Assembly (NCBI GenBank): GCA_002842935.1
Contig: PHEM01000074.1
Coordinates: 1-11,236, forward strand
Length of the DNA: 11,236 nt
Direction: 5' to 3'
Source of the DNA: Alphaproteobacteria bacterium HGW-Alphaproteobacteria-13
Lineage (GTDB): Bacteria; Pseudomonadota; Alphaproteobacteria; Sphingomonadales; Sphingomonadaceae
Shown here: positions 1 to 6,385 of the stretch, in pieces
Layout of the letters: every line of letters begins with the position of its first letter
Position numbering within the stretch: the first letter of the stretch is position 1
The notes under the pieces: model-generated
Told to the model about the DNA's origin: nothing
The model's input: only the letters and a program-made list of their open reading frames with translations
The model's database searches: none
Translations under genes and position numbers: made by a program

Positions 1-2599
1 CGAAGTGGGCGACCGGAGCGCCAGTGTACTGCTGGGCGTCGAAGCGGTCGAGATAGTTGGCGTAGAGCCTGATCCCCAGCGCGCCGCTGTCACCGACGAT
101 CGTGCGATAGGTCGCGTCGATGTCGAAGCCCGCCGTTTTGAGGAAGGCGATGTTGGCGGGCAGAGTCCGCACTACACTCGGGAAGCTGGTCGGCGTCGCG
201 CGCTCGATCAGGTCGCACTCCGGCACCCCGGAACCGCCCGCATTATAGCAGTTGGTCAGCAATTGCTGCGCGACGAGCGAGTCGATCAGGCCGTCGACCT
301 TGATGCGATAATAGTCCAGCGAGAAGGAGAAGCCGGGCAGGAAGGAGGGCGTGAACACGCCGCCGATCGTCAGCGTCTTGGCGCGTTCCGGCTTCAGATT
401 CGGGTTGCCGCCGGATACGCCGTTGACATTGACGTTCTGACCGCTGCCATAGATCGGCGTGCCGTTCTGGACGATCTGCAGGTCGTTGACGATACCGATG
501 GTGGTCTGCAGACCGGCGTACAGCTCGAACAGGTTGGGCGCGCGAATATCCCGCGAATAGGTGGCGCGCAGCAGCAGGTCTTCGACCGGCCGCCAGGTCG
601 CGCCGACCTTCCAGGTTTCCACCTGGCCGGACGAGGAATAATCGGTGATGCGGCCCGCCGCGTTCACGCTCAACTCCCGGAAGAATGGCGTGTCGCGCAG
701 CAAGGGCACCGCGATTTCCCCATAGGCTTCCTTGACGTTCACGCTGCCCTTGGCGGTGCCGACATTGATGATCCAATAGTGGGATGCACCTGCCGGCACG
801 CCGCGCAGACCGTTGAAATAGGCGGCGCGGATGGCGGCTGTCTCGGCCGGCGTGGCGCCCGACAGGGTCGCGGGGTCGGAATTGCTGACCAGATTCAGCG
901 ATTGCTTGCGCCATTCGACGCCCACCGCGAAATCGACGGGACCGGCCGGCAGTTCGAACAGCGATCCGCTGAGATCGGCGGCGATGGAATCATGCTCCAG
1001 AACCGCGCGATAGCGGGATGTGCCGGTGGCATAGGCATAGCCATCGGGCGTGGCGGCGGCAGGGTTGCCGCTCATCACGTTCAACGGGCGGCAACCGGCA
1101 TATTGGCTCGCCAGCGCCGGGTCGAGCAGGACGCGGCAGGTGATCTGGCCGTTGTTCGGATCGATCACGGCGTCCAGGGCCGCATAATAACGGTTGTTCT
1201 GGTAGAGTCCGGAGGTCGCCATCTTGTTGGTCGAACGGCCGTGCGTGTAAGAGAGCGAGGCGTTCAGTGCGCCGAAGCTGGCATTGAAACCGCCCGTGAC
1301 CATCCAGGAGTCATTGCGTTCCTCAGCGCGGGGCCTGGGATTGCCGTTGCTGCCATGGCCGACGATCAGATAATCGTTCGCCGTGGGCAGCGATGCGTCC
1401 AGTTCCGGCAGAAGATAGGGATTCCCCTTGAAGATTGTCGCGGACTGAGAGGGCGGGACGGCCGCATTCTGCATCGTCGTATAGTTCAGGTCCGCGCGCG
1501 ACCAGCCGCCCTGCACATAGGCGGTCACGTCGTCGACCAGTTCATAGCTGATCCGGCCGAACGTCTGATAGGTCCGCGACGGCAGGATGGCATAATTGTC
1601 CCGCGGAATGTCGTAGCCGTCCCCGCCCGACGCGAAGCCGGTCGTGCCGACGGTCGCGCCGGGCGCCCACGGGCGGATCGTTCCGTCGTTGTTGAACACC
1701 GAACGGATATAGGGATTGTTCGCGACGCTCGACCCGGTGATGCTGCCGTTGAGCGCAAAAGCCGTGATCAGCACGTCGCGCCCAATGGTGTAGGGGTTGG
1801 CGGCCGACCCGGGCACACCGTCCGCCGTGGAGGTCGATCCAACGAAGGTGTAGCCCTGACGGCCATATTCCCGGTCGCTGCGCAGCATGCCGTCTTTGCT
1901 GGCATATTCCGCGCTCAGCAGGATATGGCCCCGGCCGCCGGCGAAGTCGAAGCCGCCCGCGGCGCCCAGACGGTGATGCGCATTGTCGCCGCGCTCGGCA
2001 ATCCCGGCCTGGGCGACGCCCTTGATGCCCGTGAAATTCTTGTCGAGAACGAAGTTGACGACACCGGCCACGGCGTCGGAACCCCATTGCGCGGATGCGC
2101 CGCCCGTCACCACGTCGACGCGCTGCATCAGCATCTGCGGCAGGACGTCGGTATTGATCGTGCCGATATAGGTCGTCGGCGGCACGCGAATGCCGTCGAA
2201 CAGGATCAGCGTGCGCAACGGCCCCTTGGGGTTGTTGGTGGATGTGCCCAGGCCGCGCAGGTTGAGGACGTTGCCGTGGATCGGAATGGTCGACCAGTTG
2301 CTCGACGAGCGGCCCGCCCCAAGCGAGTTCTGGAACTGCGGCAGCTTGTTGAGCGCGTCGGGAATGCTGGTCGGCGTGGTTTTGGTCAGCTCTTCCGTGG
2401 TCGCGACGGTGACTGGCGTCGGTGCGGTGTAGCCGTCGCGCACGATGCGCGATCCGGTCACGACGATGTCGGTCCGTGCGCCGCGTTCTTCGTCGACCGC
2501 GTTGTCGGCGGCGTCTTGCGGCGCTTCCTGCGCATAGACAGGCGCGGCAAGCGGCAGCAGGCTCGCGGTGATCAGCAATGAAATGGTTCGCGTCCTCAT
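1..2599 (-). CDS. TonB-dependent outer-membrane receptor (partial, C-terminus beyond window)
   Basis: Outer-membrane beta-barrel receptor that would import a ligand using TonB/ExbBD energy. The reading frame is open from the ATG at 2599 to the window edge (866 codons) with no stop. Residues 1-23 form a signal peptide (basic MRTR, hydrophobic core, cleavage likely after VYA before QE). A TonB-box-like DIVVTGSRI follows at 44-52. The plug domain shows NLRGLGTSTNN at 113-123, LILFDGIRVPP at 131-141 and VDVVTGGASAQWGSDAVAGV at 161-180, all family hallmarks. The rest is barrel-like, with YSRDIRAPNLFELYAG and NPNLKPERAKT late in the protein. The terminal barrel strands are missing. The start is preceded on the minus strand by a GGGAGAGG ribosome site. 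Receptors of this 'VVTGSRI' class are abundant in sphingomonads and many have no known link to iron. Divergent placement from an MFS and catabolic genes suggests an organic substrate, but the ligand is unknown. Family call is very secure. Confidence 0.96.
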   Translation of the reverse strand, partial: MRTRTISLLITASLLPLAAPVYAQEAPQDAADNAVDEERGARTDIVVTGSRIVRDGYTAPTPVTVATTEELTKTTPTSIPDALNKLPQFQNSLGAGRSSSNWSTIPIHGNVLNLRGLGTSTNNPKGPLRTLILFDGIRVPPTTYIGTINTDVLPQMLMQRVDVVTGGASAQWGSDAVAGVVNFVLDKNFTGIKGVAQAGIAERGDNAHHRLGAAGGFDFAGGRGHILLSAEYASKDGMLRSDREYGRQGYTFVGSTSTADGVPGSAANPYTIGRDVLITAFALNGSITGSSVANNPYIRSVFNNDGTIRPWAPGATVGTTGFASGGDGYDIPRDNYAILPSRTYQTFGRISYELVDDVTAYVQGGWSRADLNYTTMQNAAVPPSQSATIFKGNPYLLPELDASLPTANDYLIVGHGSNGNPRPRAEERNDSWMVTGGFNASFGALNASLSYTHGRSTNKMATSGLYQNNRYYAALDAVIDPNNGQITCRVLLDPALASQYAGCRPLNVMSGNPAAATPDGYAYATGTSRYRAVLEHDSIAADLSGSLFELPAGPVDFAVGVEWRKQSLNLVSNSDPATLSGATPAETAAIRAAYFNGLRGVPAGASHYWIINVGTAKGSVNVKEAYGEIAVPLLRDTPFFRELSVNAAGRITDYSSSGQVETWKVGATWRPVEDLLLRATYSRDIRAPNLFELYAGLQTTIGIVNDLQIVQNGTPIYGSGQNVNVNGVSGGNPNLKPERAKTLTIGGVFTPSFLPGFSFSLDYYRIKVDGLIDSLVAQQLLTNCYNAGGSGVPECDLIERATPTSFPSVVRTLPANIAFLKTAGFDIDATYRTIVGDSGALGIRLYANYLDRFDAQQYTGAPVAHF

Positions 2600-2666
2600 G
2601 GGTCCCTCTCCCTAGTAAGCAGAAGCAGCCATAAACCGGCTGCGTTATTACCCCTTAGTGCGGTTT

Positions 2667-2696
2667 TAAAATGACTCGATCAATTTTAACTGTCAA
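2667..2696 (-). promoter_or_regulatory. Candidate sigma-70-type promoter of the TonB receptor gene
   Basis: On the minus strand a perfect TTGACA lies at 2696-2691. At 17-18 nt spacing it is followed by CATTTT or ATTTTA (2673-2667), a weak -10. This is about 70 nt upstream of the receptor start and inside the AT-rich patch. The -35 match is exact and the -10 match poor, so this is a candidate only. Confidence 0.35.
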
Positions 2697-2875
2697 TGCA
2701 AATTTGATTGGTTCATAGCCGTTGGGGCAACAGAGACTCGATATCGTGCGATAATGTGTCTTAATTGCCACAGTCCGCCGAGCTTGTTGGCCTAGTCGAT
2801 TCCGCGCGGCGGAACGATCGAAATAATGGGGAGAGAGACGTCGTGACCATTAGCCGGTCCCATCGACGGACGCTT

Positions 2876-2900
2876 CAGCATATCATGGATCAGCATATCA
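2876..2900. repeat. Tandem 10-bp direct repeat upstream of MFS gene
   Basis: CAGCATATCA occurs twice, at 2876-2885 and 2891-2900, separated by TGGAT, giving a 15-bp period. Both copies are exact. They lie 59-83 nt before the MFS start, where an activator or repressor site could sit. No binding protein can be named from the sequence. Confidence 0.5.
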
Positions 2901-2958
2901 CGAAATGCGCCGCTTCGCGGCCTGCCGGAATGCGCGGTGCGCGCGGGAGCATGGGAGC

Positions 2959-4305
2959 ATGAGCGCGTCGTCCCCCGGCGCAGATGCGCCTTCCGCGCAC
3001 CCGCAGGCGGCGGATTATCCTTCCGCGCCGATGGGTTGGCTCACCGTCGCCATATTGTTCCTGCTCTATATCCTGTCGCTGACCGACCGGAACATCATGG
3101 CGCTGATGGTCGATTCGATCAAAGCGGACCTCAGCCTGTCCGACCTCCAGATCAGCCTGCTGCAAGGTCCGGCCTTCGCCTTTCTATACTGCATATGCGC
3201 CATTCCGGTGGGCATCGCGCTCGACAGATACAGCCGCCGGATCGTGCTCTATCTGTCGATCACCATTTGGAGCATCGCGGCGGCCTGCTGCGGGCTGGCG
3301 ACCGGCTTCGCCATGCTGTTCGTGGCGCGCTCCGGGGTCGGTGCGGGCGAATCAGGATTCGGCACCGGCGCCTATTCGATCGTCGGCGACAGCTTCCCGC
3401 CGCACCGCGTGTCGCTCGCCATGTCCGTCTATATCATGGGCGGGGTGATGGGGGCGGGCATCGTCTTTCTTGTCGGCGGCCCGATCGTCGCGGCGATGAT
3501 GAAAAGCGGCCCGGCGGTCTGGCCGCTGTTCGGCCTGCTCGAACCGTGGCAGCAGGTGTTCATCATCACCGGCGCGCCGGGGATCGCCATGGCCTTCCTC
3601 GTGTTCCTGTTCCGCGAGCCGCCGCGCCGCAAGGCCGGGGCGGTGACTCCCGCCGGCGGCTATGGCGAGGCGATCGCCTTCCTGCGCCAGCACAAGCCGC
3701 TGTTCACCGCCAATTTCGTGGGATTCGGACTCGCCTATGCCGTGATTATCGGCATCCAGCTGTGGACGCCCGCCTATTTCGCCCGCATCTATGGCTGGGA
3801 CCCGGTCCGTATCGGCGTCGTCCTCGGCACCGTGCAGATCGCCGCGGCGATCTCTATGCCGGCCCATGGGTGGGCCGTCGATCGGCTCTACAACGCCGGG
3901 CGGCGCGATGCGCATCTGCTGTGGTGCCTGGTGATGACATTGCTCGCCGCGCCGTGCGGCATCGCCGCCTATCTCGTCGCCGATCCCTGGCTGACGGTCG
4001 CGTTCTTCTTCCTGTTCATGGTGCTGATGCTTTCGACGTCGGCCATGGGACCGGCGCTCGTGCAGGTGGTGACGCCGCCGGCGCTGCGCGGGCGCGTGTC
4101 GGCGATATATGTCCTGTCCACGGGCCTCATCGCGATGGCGGGCGGCCCGACCTTCGTCGGTTTCGTGACCGACAAGGTGCTGGGCGACGAGATGCTGCTG
4201 GGCCGTTCGCTGATCATCAGCGTGATCTTCGTGCTGCTGCCTGCGGCACTGCTGTTCTGGGTGGGGCGCGGCTCGATGCGGCGCGCCATTGCCGCCATTG
4301 ATTGA
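2959..4305 (+). CDS. MFS transporter, spinster-like
   Basis: Inner-membrane major facilitator superfamily protein of 448 residues, a usual length for 12 membrane segments. After a soluble N-terminus of about 25 residues, the first helix (27-41) ends in SLTDRNIMALMVDSI, typical of spinster-like MFS proteins. Motif A is visible as GIALDRYSRR at 85-94, and the fourth-helix region reads ARSGVGAGESG at 123-133 followed by YSIVGDSFPPHR. A basic central loop follows REPPRRK. The C-terminal half has several long hydrophobic helices and ends in a short basic tail. The ATG at 2959 was chosen because GGGAG (2945-2949) lies 9 nt upstream; an in-frame ATG at 2905 would add 18 Arg/Cys-rich residues without a ribosome site. 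The aldehyde dehydrogenase start follows 13 nt after the stop, so the two are likely co-transcribed. Substrate and direction (uptake or efflux) are unknown; carriage of the pathway substrate or product is an inference. Confidence 0.92.
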   Translation: MSASSPGADAPSAHPQAADYPSAPMGWLTVAILFLLYILSLTDRNIMALMVDSIKADLSLSDLQISLLQGPAFAFLYCICAIPVGIALDRYSRRIVLYLSITIWSIAAACCGLATGFAMLFVARSGVGAGESGFGTGAYSIVGDSFPPHRVSLAMSVYIMGGVMGAGIVFLVGGPIVAAMMKSGPAVWPLFGLLEPWQQVFIITGAPGIAMAFLVFLFREPPRRKAGAVTPAGGYGEAIAFLRQHKPLFTANFVGFGLAYAVIIGIQLWTPAYFARIYGWDPVRIGVVLGTVQIAAAISMPAHGWAVDRLYNAGRRDAHLLWCLVMTLLAAPCGIAAYLVADPWLTVAFFFLFMVLMLSTSAMGPALVQVVTPPALRGRVSAIYVLSTGLIAMAGGPTFVGFVTDKVLGDEMLLGRSLIISVIFVLLPAALLFWVGRGSMRRAIAAID

Positions 4306-4318
4306 GAGGAGAGAAACC

Positions 4319-5797
4319 ATGACCGATATCCGTCCCGCCTTCATCGACGGCAAGCCCAAGCAGTTGCTGATCGGCGGCCGTTTCGTCGATCCCGTTGCGG
4401 GCGAACGCTTCGCCTCGACCAGCCCGTCGACCGGTGAGCATGTCGCCGATATCGCGCTGGCCGGGGAGGAGGATGTCGACCGCGCGGTCGCCGCCGCGCG
4501 CGCCGCGCTCGACGGGCCGTGGAGCCGCTTCACGCCGGCGGAACGGCAGGCGGTGCTGCTGCGACTCGCCGATCTGGTCGATGCCGAGTTCGACGATCTG
4601 GCGTTGCTCGACTGCATCGAGATGGGGCGGCCGATCACCGCCTCGCGGGGGTTGCGGTCGATGGTGTTGCGCGTGATCCGCCATATCGCGGGACAGGCGA
4701 CCGCGATTCACGGCGAGACGCTGGGCAATTCCTTCCCCGGCACGGAACTGATGTCCTTCACCCTGCGTGAGCCGATCGGCGTTGTCGGCGCGATCATCCC
4801 CTGGAACGGGCCGCTGTTCAGTGCCGCGTGGAAGATCGCCCCCGCGCTCGCCGCGGGCTGCACCGTGGTGCTCAAGCCGGCGGAAGACGCCTCGCTCAGC
4901 CCGCTGCGCTTCGGGCAGTTGTGCCTGGAGGCGGGCGTGCCCGAAGGCGTGGTCAACATCGTCACCGGCATGGGCGCGACGGGGGCGGCCCTGGCGTCGC
5001 ATCCGGGCATCGACAAGATCAGCTTCACCGGGTCCTGCGAAACGGGGCAGAAGATCATCGCCATGTCGGCGGGCACGGTGAAGCGCGTGACGATGGAACT
5101 GGGCGGCAAATCGCCCAACATCATCTTCGCGGACGCCGATCTCGACCTCGCGGTGCCTGCCTCCGCGATCGGCGTGTTCAACAATTCGGGGCAGGTCTGC
5201 GCCGCGGGCACGCGGCTGTTCGTGGAGCGGCCGGTCTATGACGAAGTGGTGGCGCGTATCGCCGCCTTCGCCGGTGCGCTGAAGGTCGGACCCAGCCTGG
5301 ATCCCGAGACGCAGGTCGGCCCGCTGGTGTCCGCCAAGCAATATGCCCGCGTCGCCTCTTTCCTCGACGAGGGACCGCGCGAGGGCGCGCGCCTCGTCAC
5401 CGGCGGCGCGCGCCTGACGGAGGGCGCGCTGGCCAATGGTCATTTCGTCGCGCCGACCGTGTTCGCGGACGTCGGCGACGACATGCGGATCGCGCGCGAG
5501 GAAATATTCGGGCCGGTGGCGTCGATCATGCCGTTCGACGGTTTCGACGAAGCGGTGGATCGCGCCAATGCGACGCGATTCGGTCTGGCCGGCGGGGTAT
5601 GGACGCGCGACATCACCAAGGCCTTGGCGGCCGTGAAGCGGATCAAGGCCGGCACGGTCTGGGTCAACCATTATTTCGCGATGGACCCGGCGGTGCCCTT
5701 CGGCGGCTACAAGATGAGCGGATTCGGCCGCGAAGGCGGCTTCGAGCATGTCGAAAACTATCTCAATACCAAGGCCGTGTGGGTGCGGACCAGCTGA
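4319..5797 (+). CDS. NAD(P)-dependent aldehyde dehydrogenase
   Basis: Oxidises an aldehyde to a carboxylate with NAD(P)+ in the cytoplasm. The protein has 492 residues, standard for the ALDH superfamily. Visible landmarks are the oxyanion-hole Asn in PWNGP (N163), the cofactor-binding Lys in VLKPAED (K186), the general base Glu in MELGGKSPN (E260), the catalytic Cys in GQVCAAGTR (C294), EEIFGP (394-399) and the C-terminal PFGGYKMSGFGREGG. All core catalytic residues are present. The Rossmann-loop motif reads GSCETG (238-243), where Thr is commoner than Cys in the third position. The ATG at 4319 follows AGGAG (4307-4311) by 7 nt; an in-frame start at 4289 would overlap the MFS gene and lacks a site. 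It is the second gene after the MFS transporter. Its last codons and stop lie inside a perfect inverted repeat. Substrate is unknown; an aldehyde made after P450 hydroxylation is plausible. It resembles betaine- and phenylacetaldehyde-type ALDHs in general, but I would not name it more closely. Confidence 0.95.
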   Translation: MTDIRPAFIDGKPKQLLIGGRFVDPVAGERFASTSPSTGEHVADIALAGEEDVDRAVAAARAALDGPWSRFTPAERQAVLLRLADLVDAEFDDLALLDCIEMGRPITASRGLRSMVLRVIRHIAGQATAIHGETLGNSFPGTELMSFTLREPIGVVGAIIPWNGPLFSAAWKIAPALAAGCTVVLKPAEDASLSPLRFGQLCLEAGVPEGVVNIVTGMGATGAALASHPGIDKISFTGSCETGQKIIAMSAGTVKRVTMELGGKSPNIIFADADLDLAVPASAIGVFNNSGQVCAAGTRLFVERPVYDEVVARIAAFAGALKVGPSLDPETQVGPLVSAKQYARVASFLDEGPREGARLVTGGARLTEGALANGHFVAPTVFADVGDDMRIAREEIFGPVASIMPFDGFDEAVDRANATRFGLAGGVWTRDITKALAAVKRIKAGTVWVNHYFAMDPAVPFGGYKMSGFGREGGFEHVENYLNTKAVWVRTS

Positions 5798-5808
5798 GGT
5801 CCGCACCC
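5781..5808. terminator. Perfect 11-bp hairpin between convergent genes, probable bidirectional terminator
   Basis: GGGTGCGGACC (5781-5791) is followed by a 6-nt loop AGCTGA (5792-5797) and the exact complement GGTCCGCACCC (5798-5808). The loop carries the aldehyde dehydrogenase stop codon TGA (5795-5797), and the left arm encodes its last residues. The [2Fe-2S] ferredoxin gene of the convergent operon ends at 5823, so the hairpin can serve both directions. Neither side has a run of T, so it may act as a processive block or RNA 3'-end stabiliser rather than a classic intrinsic terminator. Confidence 0.7.
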
Positions 5809-5822
5809 GATAGTCCCGTGGG

Positions 5823-6146
5823 TCAGAGAAGCTGCGTGCGGGGCAGCCGGACTTCCATGCCGTCGAGTTCGTCGGTGACCGTGATCTGGCAGGACAGGCG
5901 GCTGCCGGGTTGCGGGTCCGCCGCGAATTCGAGCATCTCCTCCTCGTCCCCGGTGCGGGGAGGGACGCGCTCCGCCCATTCCCCGTCGATGATGACCTGG
6001 CAGGTGGAGCAAGTGCAGAACCCTCCGCAGTCCGCCAATATGCCGTTCAATCCATTCTTGACCGCGCCCTCCATCAGGCTCCAGCCGGTAGGCACGTCGA
6101 CGACCTGATGTTCGCCGTCGGCGGTGATATAGTTGATCTTCGGCAT
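5823..6146 (-). CDS. [2Fe-2S] ferredoxin, putidaredoxin/adrenodoxin type
   Basis: Small soluble one-electron carrier of 107 residues that would pass electrons from a flavin reductase to the P450. Cluster ligands are C40, C46, C49 and C86 (C-x5-C-x2-C-x36-C), the vertebrate-type/adrenodoxin spacing; C44 is an extra cysteine in the cluster loop. By hand it aligns along its length with putidaredoxin: DGxxxxxDVxxGxSLMxxAVxNG, then xDCGG, a CxTC motif, MLE, PxSRLxCQI and ELDG are all shared. The residue before the first ligand is Asp (D39), equal to putidaredoxin Asp38 of the P450cam interface. The C-terminal Trp106 of putidaredoxin is replaced by Leu. It is the last gene of the P450 operon: its start lies 4 nt after the stop of the preceding small ferredoxin, with only a weak ribosome site, so translational coupling is likely. 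The gene ends 14 nt from the hairpin shared with the aldehyde dehydrogenase gene. Confidence 0.95.
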   Translation of the reverse strand: MPKINYITADGEHQVVDVPTGWSLMEGAVKNGLNGILADCGGFCTCSTCQVIIDGEWAERVPPRTGDEEEMLEFAADPQPGSRLSCQITVTDELDGMEVRLPRTQLL

Positions 6147-6150
6147 CGGT

Positions 6151-6345
6151 TCAGCCGTTCACCGATTGCAAGGCCCGTTCCGGGCAGGACCGTACCGCCC
6201 GCCCGGCAATCTGTTCCTTGCCCTCCGGCACATCGATGTCGCCCGGCGTGATATAGCCCTCTTCGTCGAGGTGGAATATCTCCGGTGCCAGCGCCCAGCA
6301 GCGCGCGTGGCCCTGACATTTTTCGCGATCGACAATGACTTTCAT
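6151..6345 (-). CDS. Small three-Cys ferredoxin ([3Fe-4S]/[4Fe-4S]), P450-associated
   Basis: A 64-residue soluble electron carrier. The cluster motif is C10-QG-H13-AR-C16 with C54-P55 near the end, that is CxxHxxC...CP. Bacterial ferredoxins with this CXX?XXC(X)nCP pattern occur next to P450 genes, mainly in actinobacteria, and the variable residue (here His) replaces the fourth cysteine of [4Fe-4S] proteins, so a [3Fe-4S] cluster is likely. MKVIVDREKC at the N-terminus and an acidic middle (HLDEEG) fit the family, and 64 residues is a usual length. The ATG at 6345 has an AGGGA-like site about 10 nt upstream. It is the middle gene of the operon, 40 nt after the P450 stop and 4 nt before the [2Fe-2S] ferredoxin start. 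Its likely partner is the adjacent P450, though it may serve another P450 elsewhere. Family assignment is secure; partner choice is inferred. Confidence 0.93.
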   Translation of the reverse strand: MKVIVDREKCQGHARCWALAPEIFHLDEEGYITPGDIDVPEGKEQIAGRAVRSCPERALQSVNG

Positions 6346-6385
6346 GACGCAGTTTCCCTAAAATTATCGTTTGCCGGCGGCCGGA

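Larger units (their letters stand above)
2600..2958. other. Divergent intergenic region between receptor and MFS genes
   Basis: This 359-bp gap is AT-rich on its left side (about 2640-2770), unlike the flanking genes. It holds a candidate receptor promoter (2667-2696, minus strand), a short palindrome TATCG-TG-CGATA at 2742-2753, a 6-bp hairpin TTCCGC-GCG-GCGGAA at 2800-2814, and two perfect copies of CAGCATATCA at 2876-2885 and 2891-2900. I see no convincing small gene here: the reading frame open upstream of the MFS start (from 2905) lacks a ribosome site and encodes an Arg/Cys-rich stretch unlike the family N-terminus. A plus-strand promoter for the MFS gene must lie here or further upstream, but I could not pick a good -35/-10 pair. 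Confidence 0.6.

Noticed and set aside
5..2581. 858-codon open frame on the plus strand opposite the TonB receptor gene
   Set aside because: It shares codon boundaries with the receptor gene on the other strand and stays open because GC-rich codon use avoids TTA, CTA and TCA. Its product is Arg/Gly/Ala-rich with no recognisable domain, while the opposite strand has clear receptor motifs.
2742..2755. GATAAT as a -10 box for the MFS operon, overlapping the palindrome TATCG-TG-CGATA
   Set aside because: No acceptable -35 sequence lies 16-18 nt upstream, so it is mentioned only as part of the intergenic entry.
2905..2958. Upstream ATG as start of the MFS gene
   Set aside because: It adds 18 Arg/Cys-rich residues with no ribosome site, and GGGAG lies at the right distance from the ATG at 2959.
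4217..5806. 529-codon minus-strand frame opposite the aldehyde dehydrogenase gene
   Set aside because: Antisense shadow: low-complexity Arg/His/Ala-rich product, no ribosome site of note, and the plus strand encodes a complete ALDH.
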